Source: Atkinsonella hypoxylon
Taxonomy: Eukaryota; Ascomycota; Sordariomycetes; Hypocreales; Clavicipitaceae
Reading direction: 5' to 3'
Length of the DNA: 64,000 nucleotides
Assembly: GCA_000729835.1 (NCBI GenBank)
Contig: JFHB01000062.1
Span: 62,001-126,000, forward strand
Shown here in pieces: positions 58,503 to 64,000 of this stretch. The notes beneath the pieces were generated by a model, which ran no database searches, was not told the DNA's origin, and was given only the letters and a program-made list of their open reading frames with translations. Position 1 is the first letter of the stretch, and every line of letters begins with the position of its first letter. Position numbers and translations under genes: made by a program.

Positions 58503-59102
58503 ATGGTGCGTATCTCATCTGCTCTCCTTTCCGAATGCGACAAACAAGCTTTCCGTCACAGTCTCCCGTGGCAAAGCTTTGCTCTCAAGCCCCCGTCATT
58601 CAGCATGGCAACGTTTTAGTTATTTATTTTCATTTTTTTATTTTTTCCCTTGACCAGGTGTAATACTGATACTGCCCGTCCGCAGGCGCACCGATTCGTC
58701 TTCACAGCCTTCGTAACAGGCTCCCGAATTCTCGGCCGGTCCTTCATGGCCGCGTACAAGCAAGCCCAGGCTGCGTCGCAGTACCAGCGCGCGGCTGCCA
58801 AAGCCGGTGGCGCCTCAGCGGGTGCCTCCCTCTCGTCAGGCATGACTTTGGACGAAGCCTGCAAGATTCTAAACGTCAGCCCTCCCGCCGGTGGCCAGGC
58901 CAATGTGGAAAAGGTTCTCGAGCGATACAAGCGGCTCTTTGACGCCAACGACCCGCAGAAGGGCGGCAGCTTCTACCTGCAGAGCAAGATTGTACGGGCA
59001 AAGGAGAGATTCGAGCGGGAAATCGGGCCCATGCGCGCAAAGGCTGAACAAGAGGCCGAGATACAGGAGGGCTGGAAACCAAAGGTTTACAAGGACAAAT
59101 AA
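58503..59102 (+). CDS. PAM16: TIM16/PAM16, presequence translocase motor regulator
   Basis: Predicted exons are 58503-58505 (ATG only) and 58686-59102, with a 180-nt intron (GTGCGT...CCGCAG), giving 139 residues. The joined start MAHRFVFTAFVTGSRILGRS matches the family. The second exon contains FMAAYKQAQAASQYQ, then the degenerate J domain (MTLDEACKILNV; RYKRLFDANDPQKGGSFYLQSKIVRAKERFE), which lacks the HPD motif as expected of TIM16. The protein is peripheral on the matrix face of the inner membrane and restrains the J-protein PAM18 at mtHsp70. Starting inside the intron (58650) would give an atypical N-terminus, so I reject it. Confidence 0.95.
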
Positions 59103-59894
59103 AACACCCATTGTCCGTTGTCGCCCCTTTTTTTTTTTTTTGGCTGCGTCTTCATCCCCGTCCATCACCCGTGCTAGGAGATTACTACCGTCACACTCGT
59201 CACTTGTCTTATAGACCCCAGAAGCTTGGTTAGAAATACATCTTGCACGCTGGAAATGAACGTGGCGGACAGAGCTTAAAGCTCAGCCGGTCCGCTAATG
59301 GAGATGAGACACTGTTCGAGACTGTTTTTTTTTTTTTTTTCTATTATATGTACATCTTCACTCGACTGCGGCATGGCACGGCGTTTTTCTATTACGGTGG
59401 CATCTTATAGGGATATTTTGTGATTTCCCATCGATATAAAATGGGATACTGGAGATCAATGCTAGAGGAAAAAAAAAAAAAAAGACTCTTTATGCTTTCA
59501 TGTTTTAATAAATATTGTACTATATAGATTCAAGCCCCGTTCCCCGAGAGATTATTGTACGAATAGAGATGCATAAAGGAATGGGAAAAGAAAGGGATGT
59601 GGTGGCACCATCTCAAAGTGTTCTTGATCTCTGGAACCAAAGGGCTTTAGGCATGAGGTATGTATGTTGAGAACGTCTCCGTCCATCTTTCCCTGCTCGA
59701 TTAGATTGGCGTTTCTGGAGAACCTATTGTTCGTTGCAAAGTGTCCGTGTCATTTGTAAATGTGCAAAGTAATCATCAAAACAGGGTAGTGCAACCATTA
59801 AAGAAGCCGCAGCAATGAGTTTAGATTTTATGCACAAAAGCTTAACGAGAAACTGTGTGTCACCGACGATGGACGAACATACATCGAGAACCTA
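59103..59894. other. Convergent intergenic region with homopolymer runs
   Basis: T runs at about 59,130 and 59,325-59,340 and an A run at about 59,469-59,483. No gene is seen. Confidence 0.5.
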
Positions 59895-62248
59895 CTACTT
59901 CCTCCTTACCAACCCCTTCCAGAAGTCAAAGCTGTTCTCATCACTCTGCAACGTCCAAATCCTACCCGTGCCTCTCCCCTCCGCATCCGTCTCCTCAACC
60001 TTCAGCATGCCCCAGTCTGTCGTGATACCCAGCACCCTGGCCCGCACACCCCCCTCTGCTTCCAGCGAGATAGCCTGCCCGGTATGCAGCCAGTGGCGAT
60101 AATATCTGCGCTCCAGTTTCTCTGTAAATCCTTCGCGTCGGAACTGTGCGTGAAGGGACTCCAGCCGGGTGATAATCCGGGCAAGGAGGGTCTCGACGTG
60201 AAGCGGAGATGCGTTCGGTGGTAATAAGTCAGATATGGATGTTGTAGGTCGAGTATTGATAGCGTTGATGCCAATTCCGAGGACTATTTGATACGAGCCG
60301 TCAGAGTAGCCGCACTGAGAGAGGATGCCACCAATCTTGACGTATGTTTTCGATGAGGCTGGCTTGTCTGGGTCAAGGGCGTCTTGCAAATACTCTGTTA
60401 GCTCCCGGCTTTCAATAAGCTTTTGTAGCCCCATATTCCTATCATCTCCTGGAAATGGCAGGAATCGGTGGCTTTGTGCACTTACAAATGTCATTTGGCC
60501 ACTTCAACTTGATGGGGAGTTTTTCATAGCCCACATCATACGACTGAATGGCCTCGATGATGGCAATGGCAGCAATATATTGGATGAAAACTACGGGCCG
60601 TGAGGCTACGAGGTGAGCCGGGTGGTTGATGATGGTAGAGAACATGAGGCCACCGGGTGGTGCGACCCAAACGTTTGACCCGCGACCACGCCCAGCGACT
60701 TGCGTCGATGCGGAAAAGGTAAATCCCGTAGGTAGTTTTGCCATGAGTTTGGGGTTCCTGTTCGACTTTGAGTATGAGAAGATGTCACGTATAGAGTAGG
60801 CAGATAGATCATGAGAATCATGGACAAACTTTTCAAGTAGAGAATTGGTGCTGGTTACGACGTCGCCGTACATCAGCATGTTGCCCCAGGTCTCGGCGGC
60901 TTCTTCTATCTTCCGGAACCTCTCGATGCTGGAATAGTATAGTTTATGGTTAAAACGGGGCGTCATCTCGGCTGTAGGGAGAGCCTTCTCGTGAGCGATG
61001 ATGCTCTTGGTGATGGCGGCGTAGTCCATGGTTCCAGCCTCACCAATAGAATGGTCAGCGCCCGTGCCGGGGAGACCTTGCATCAGGTCTTGGACAGAGA
61101 TTCCATCTTCATCGCTCCGAATGCAAAAGGTGTCGCTTTCGCCGATTATGTACTCCTCATCCTTCTCCTTCTCTATTATGTCTGCCCACGAGCACAGCAA
61201 TTCAGAGACCTGAGAGTTGTCGGCAGCAGAGAGATGGATGTTGGACAGTGCGGGCAACGAGGTGTCTTCGACGCTCACCTCTAGACCAAGTTTTCTCAGA
61301 CAAGCGCTCAAAAAGCCCAAGCGAGCTTCGTCATCCTCTTGTAACTTGCTGATTAGGTCTGCGTAGCCTGGAATTCCCGGCTGGGGAGATAGATTTGCAG
61401 GCGCGAACCTGCGAGTGAATGTCAGCAACCACTAAGAAACAAGAACAAGTAGAAGACAATGCAAAGATCTCGAGATGACATACTCTGGATGTGGTCCGGA
61501 CAGTAAAGCCATGCCATCGCCAACATGACACAACACAACCGCAGCCTTACCTTCCCCCCCATCCACATCAATATCGTCTTCATACGAAGCCAGGACTTCC
61601 ACCTTGCGCCCAGTAACCTTTCCTACATCAACAAAGACGCCACCTCCATTGCAGTACGAAGCGAATATGTCCGCGAGATCGTCCCTGAACGCCCCCTTCG
61701 TCACTCTCAAACCCGCCGCGCGCGCACCCTTCTCACTGCGGTACTCGAACCCTTGGAATGCACCTCCGCGACACGTCCCTGGGAAGAAGCCTAGTTCCCG
61801 GCTGCCAATAACTTCAAGGTCCTTGTTTCCCACCTCGAACTCACATCTGTTGCAGCCGTAGTACGCGCCGGCGCAAAGACCAAGATATGTGCCTCCCCGA
61901 CGGACGAACTCGCTGATGCGGCGATTTCCTTCCCCATTGAGCACTCTGCAGTACCCCAAGTCAGCGCCGCCTGGAAGTACAAGAAGTGCGCATGTTAATG
62001 CCCAGGGTTCGCTCAGAATGACGGTTTCTGAGATGGGTATGACGGCGTAGTTTGGTGAGAGCAGCCGCCGGAGTGAGTACATGCATTGCCGGACGGATTC
62101 TGACGTGGTGCCTGTGCCTAAGTGTGAACCCCAGAATTTCAGCACTTGAGCGTGGTGAATAATGTCTCTATGTTCCCAAATGGTGAAATGATCCGATTTC
62201 CGGGGCCTTACCGGTGTAGACGAGGACGTTGAGCCTTCTAGGCGCCAT
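59895..62248 (-). CDS. BPL1: Biotin-protein ligase
   Basis: Predicted exons are 62212-62248, 61484-62117, 60486-61408 and 59895-60382 with introns of 94, 75 and 103 nt, giving 693 residues. The N-terminal glutamine-amidotransferase-like BPL_N domain (to about 223) shows LPGGADLGYC, LGLCAGAYYGC and FFPGTCRGGAF. The catalytic domain follows, with TSTNSLLEKF, the biotin/ATP loop GRGRGSNVW (463-471), KWPNDIYALDPDKPASSK formed across intron 3, and KIGGILSQCGYSDG. The enzyme biotinylates acetyl-CoA carboxylase and pyruvate carboxylase through biotinyl-AMP. Length matches fungal BPL (about 690). The start MAPRRLNVLVYTG is the family's standard N-terminus. It is divergently transcribed from COA4, with 123 bp between start codons. 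Confidence 0.96.
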
Positions 62249-62371
62249 GATGCCTGAGCGTGGTTTACAGCCAAAGGGGGTTTTCAAAATTCGCGATGTT
62301 GAGAAGTGGCCGATTGTCCCACTTCCACGTACACGCAACCGTCGCCGCGACAAAGCCCAGGCCACCACGAA
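62249..62371. promoter_or_regulatory. Short bidirectional promoter BPL1/COA4
   Basis: Only 123 bp separate the two divergent start codons, so both leaders and core promoters must lie in or overlap this interval. Confidence 0.7.
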
Positions 62372-62958
62372 ATGGCTGATAAAGAGGCGCAGGTTCCCAG
62401 CACGGCGCAGCCCGTAGACGATGATGAGCCGGATGCGTGGTGAGTGTCTTTTGTCGCTCCGAGTCATCTATCTGGTGGTGGCAGCTGCAGGCTGACCGTT
62501 GTCGTCACACAGGGACAAACGGATACTCAGCACCGGCTGTGCAGGTACGTTGTCCGGAGACGATCCTCAAAGGAGTCCATCTGGACTGTATTCCATTTGG
62601 CTATTGGGTCACCGAGGGCTGTATTGGTATCAGCCACAGATATGCTGCTTCTGGTGGCGGCGAAAAGGTCTGTCTGACTTGTTGTGCTTCTAGACGAGAA
62701 CATGAAGATGACGGACTGCTACTTTGAGAAGAAAGATTGGAGAGCGTGTGCAGCCGAGGTGAGTGTTCTTGAGCGTAAACCATCAGCCCACAGATAGAAA
62801 TCCCACTCGTTTTGATAATTCAAAGCACCTTTGGCCATGAAATCAGTCATCCTGCTCCTAACCATTGCTAACATGATTGGCCCTCCCAGATGGAAGAGTT
62901 CAAGCAGTGTTGGAAACGTCATGGACACGACCAGCGCACTTCCACTCAAGACGCTTAG
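62372..62958 (+). CDS. COA4: COA4-type twin-CX9C cytochrome oxidase assembly factor
   Basis: Predicted exons are 62372-62439, 62513-62544, 62694-62758 and 62890-62958 with introns of 73, 149 and 131 nt, giving 77 residues. The sequence DEPDAWDKRILSTGC leads into C-ADENMKMTD-C-YFEKKDWRA-C-AAEMEEFKQ-C, so four Cys are each nine residues apart. The KDWRxC...FKxCW pattern matches COA4 (yeast Cmc3, human CHCHD8). Such proteins enter the intermembrane space by the Mia40 route and assist cytochrome c oxidase assembly. Every junction preserves frame, which strongly supports a gene split into very short exons. The exact family name is inferred from motif spacing. Confidence 0.88.
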
Positions 62959-63288
62959 GCTCCCCAAACTGGCTTGCAAGGTAGAAAATAGCCTTTGTAG
63001 CCGTCATGTACCAAATCTATGTCTATGTTCCCTCAAAAATAGTTTCCTAATTGATGTTCTTTGTCCATGAGGTGTTCGCTCATTGAAACTGAAGATGCAT
63101 GCCATGGTGCACAGCTTGCAAGAGTGGGGCCACTTGCGAGCATCCCATGGATAAAAAGTTGCACGCTGCTTCCTTCCTTCCTCAACAAGCCCGAAATTTG
63201 CCACATCCACTCTCCCAATCGATGCTTGTCCCCCACGATCCTACTCGCCGCCTTGTTCACCTACCTAGGTAGGTAATCGTACAGGTAT
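62959..63288. other. Intergenic: COA4 3' flank and MGM101 promoter
   Basis: No gene is seen. A TACCTAGGTAGGTA motif lies at 63,262-63,275, just upstream of the MGM101 ATG. Confidence 0.5.
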
Positions 63289-63968
63289 ATGCGCCAGAAT
63301 CCCATCTATGCCATGCTCCTTCCAAGACGAGCCGTCTTGGCTGCAGCTCGAGCTGTCCCTCGATCACGATCCCTCGCGCCCCTGACGCGATTCTATACCT
63401 CCGAGGCCGCGCCAACTGCACCGCCAACTGCACCGCCAACTGCACCGCCAACTGCACCGCCAACTGCACCGCCAACTGCACCGCCAACTGAGCAGGCCGC
63501 CACAAAAACAATTCCCAAGGCCTCTACAAAATGGCAAAAGCCCAAACCCGCCGCAAAGCCCGCCTCAATAGCCCGCAATGTCAGCACAAAAGCACCGGCG
63601 ACCGGACCCGCTGGTAAACCTGCCGCTGAGGTCGAACCCCCAGTCACGTACGAACCTAAGACAATCGCCCACCAGCCCAGCGATGCCTCGCAGGCCGCGG
63701 ACCCAGCGGCGTTAGACTGGTCAAAAAGCTTTCACGGAATCTCGGCCAAGCCCGTCACGGAAGAGCAGTTCAAGATCCTCATGGCTCCCATCTCCGTGAC
63801 CGACATAGAAGTCAAGCCCGATGGCGTCATCTACCTCCCTGAGATCAAGTACCGACGGAGACTCAACGAGACTTTCGGACCTATGGGATGGGGTCTGATT
63901 CCAAAATCGGAGGCCGTTGTAGGCAATGGCATTGTCACGAGAGAATATGCCCTCTTTGCAGATGGACG
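63289..63968 (+). CDS. MGM101: Mitochondrial genome maintenance protein MGM101, 5' part
   Basis: The first exon starts at ATG 63289, or at 63313 (MLLPRRAVLAAARAVPRSRS), which gives the cleaner mitochondrial presequence. It ends at a donor CG|GTAAGC (63968/63969), and the rest lies beyond the window. After an Ala/Pro/Thr-rich linker, the conserved Mgm101 core appears: LDWSKSFHGI, ILMAPISVTDIEVKPDG, IYLPEIKYRRRLNETFGP and GWGLIPKSE. Mgm101 is a Rad52-like single-strand annealing protein of mitochondrial nucleoids, needed for mtDNA repair and recombination. The linker contains six 12-bp repeats. Confidence 0.92.
63411..63490 (+). repeat. 12-bp coding repeat in MGM101 (Ala-Pro-Pro-Thr)
   Basis: Six perfect GCCAACTGCACC units and a partial seventh encode an APPT linker after the presequence. 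Confidence 0.95.
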
Positions 63969-64000
63969 GTAAGCCGCAGCCCTCTTACAGATGCCTCACC

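Noticed and set aside
1..64000. tRNA, rRNA, CRISPR or bacterial-type operon features
   Set aside because: I looked for T-loop-like GGTTCRA patterns and regular spaced repeats and saw none that fold convincingly. A covariance-model scan would be the decisive test.

Overview
The window is nuclear DNA of a filamentous ascomycete, most likely a Sordariomycete and probably Hypocreales. The evidence is short GT-AG introns (about 54-190 nt) with CTAAC/CTGAC branch sites, fungal-type gene families, and a large AT-rich block of LTR retroelements whose reading frames carry C-to-T/G-to-A damage typical of repeat-induced point mutation (RIP). The species is not identifiable from sequence alone.

Positions 1 to about 21,850 form a gene-free cluster of decayed LTR retrotransposons. 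It holds a partial plus-strand Copia copy (1-4333) carrying a solo-LTR-like insert (154-636). A truncated minus-strand copy of the same family follows (4334-6230), then AT-rich sequence of unknown origin and a minus-strand Ty3/Gypsy pol remnant (about 9950-11166). A full-length plus-strand Copia copy with two LTRs occupies 11167-18968. Two further Copia-type RNase H remnants lie at 19600-20765 and 21290-21659, the latter with a terminal LTR. Glutamine and tryptophan codons have become TAG/TAA throughout.

From about 22.5 kb the sequence is ordinary gene-dense chromatin on both strands. In order: siderophore acyltransferase SidF-like (-), mitochondrial calcium uniporter MCU (-), an unrecognised protein (+), diphosphomevalonate decarboxylase (+), RUS1/DUF647 protein (+), holocytochrome c synthase with an apparent frameshift (-), a small conserved protein with two apparent frameshifts (+), a four-pass membrane protein (-), a Pex23/dysferlin-domain peroxisomal protein with a GC-AG intron (-), a putative small secreted Cys-containing protein (-), a 29-residue metallothionein (-), mitochondrial ribosomal protein mL50 (-), a fungal single-pass membrane protein (+), DAHP synthase (-), a conserved fungal protein with a C-terminal DCEKC motif (+), a COX14-type protein (-), ribosomal protein eL13 (+), an armadillo SmgGDS-like protein (-), TIM16/PAM16 (+), biotin-protein ligase (-), COA4 twin-CX9C (+), and the 5' part of MGM101 (+), cut by the window edge.

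Seven of 22 genes (MCU, HCCS, mL50, COX14-like, TIM16, COA4, MGM101) act in mitochondria, and three of these in cytochrome c or cytochrome oxidase biogenesis. Almost every gene needed exon reconstruction. I placed splice sites by reading frame, GT/AG (one GC/AG) and branch-like motifs, so exon ends are predictions.
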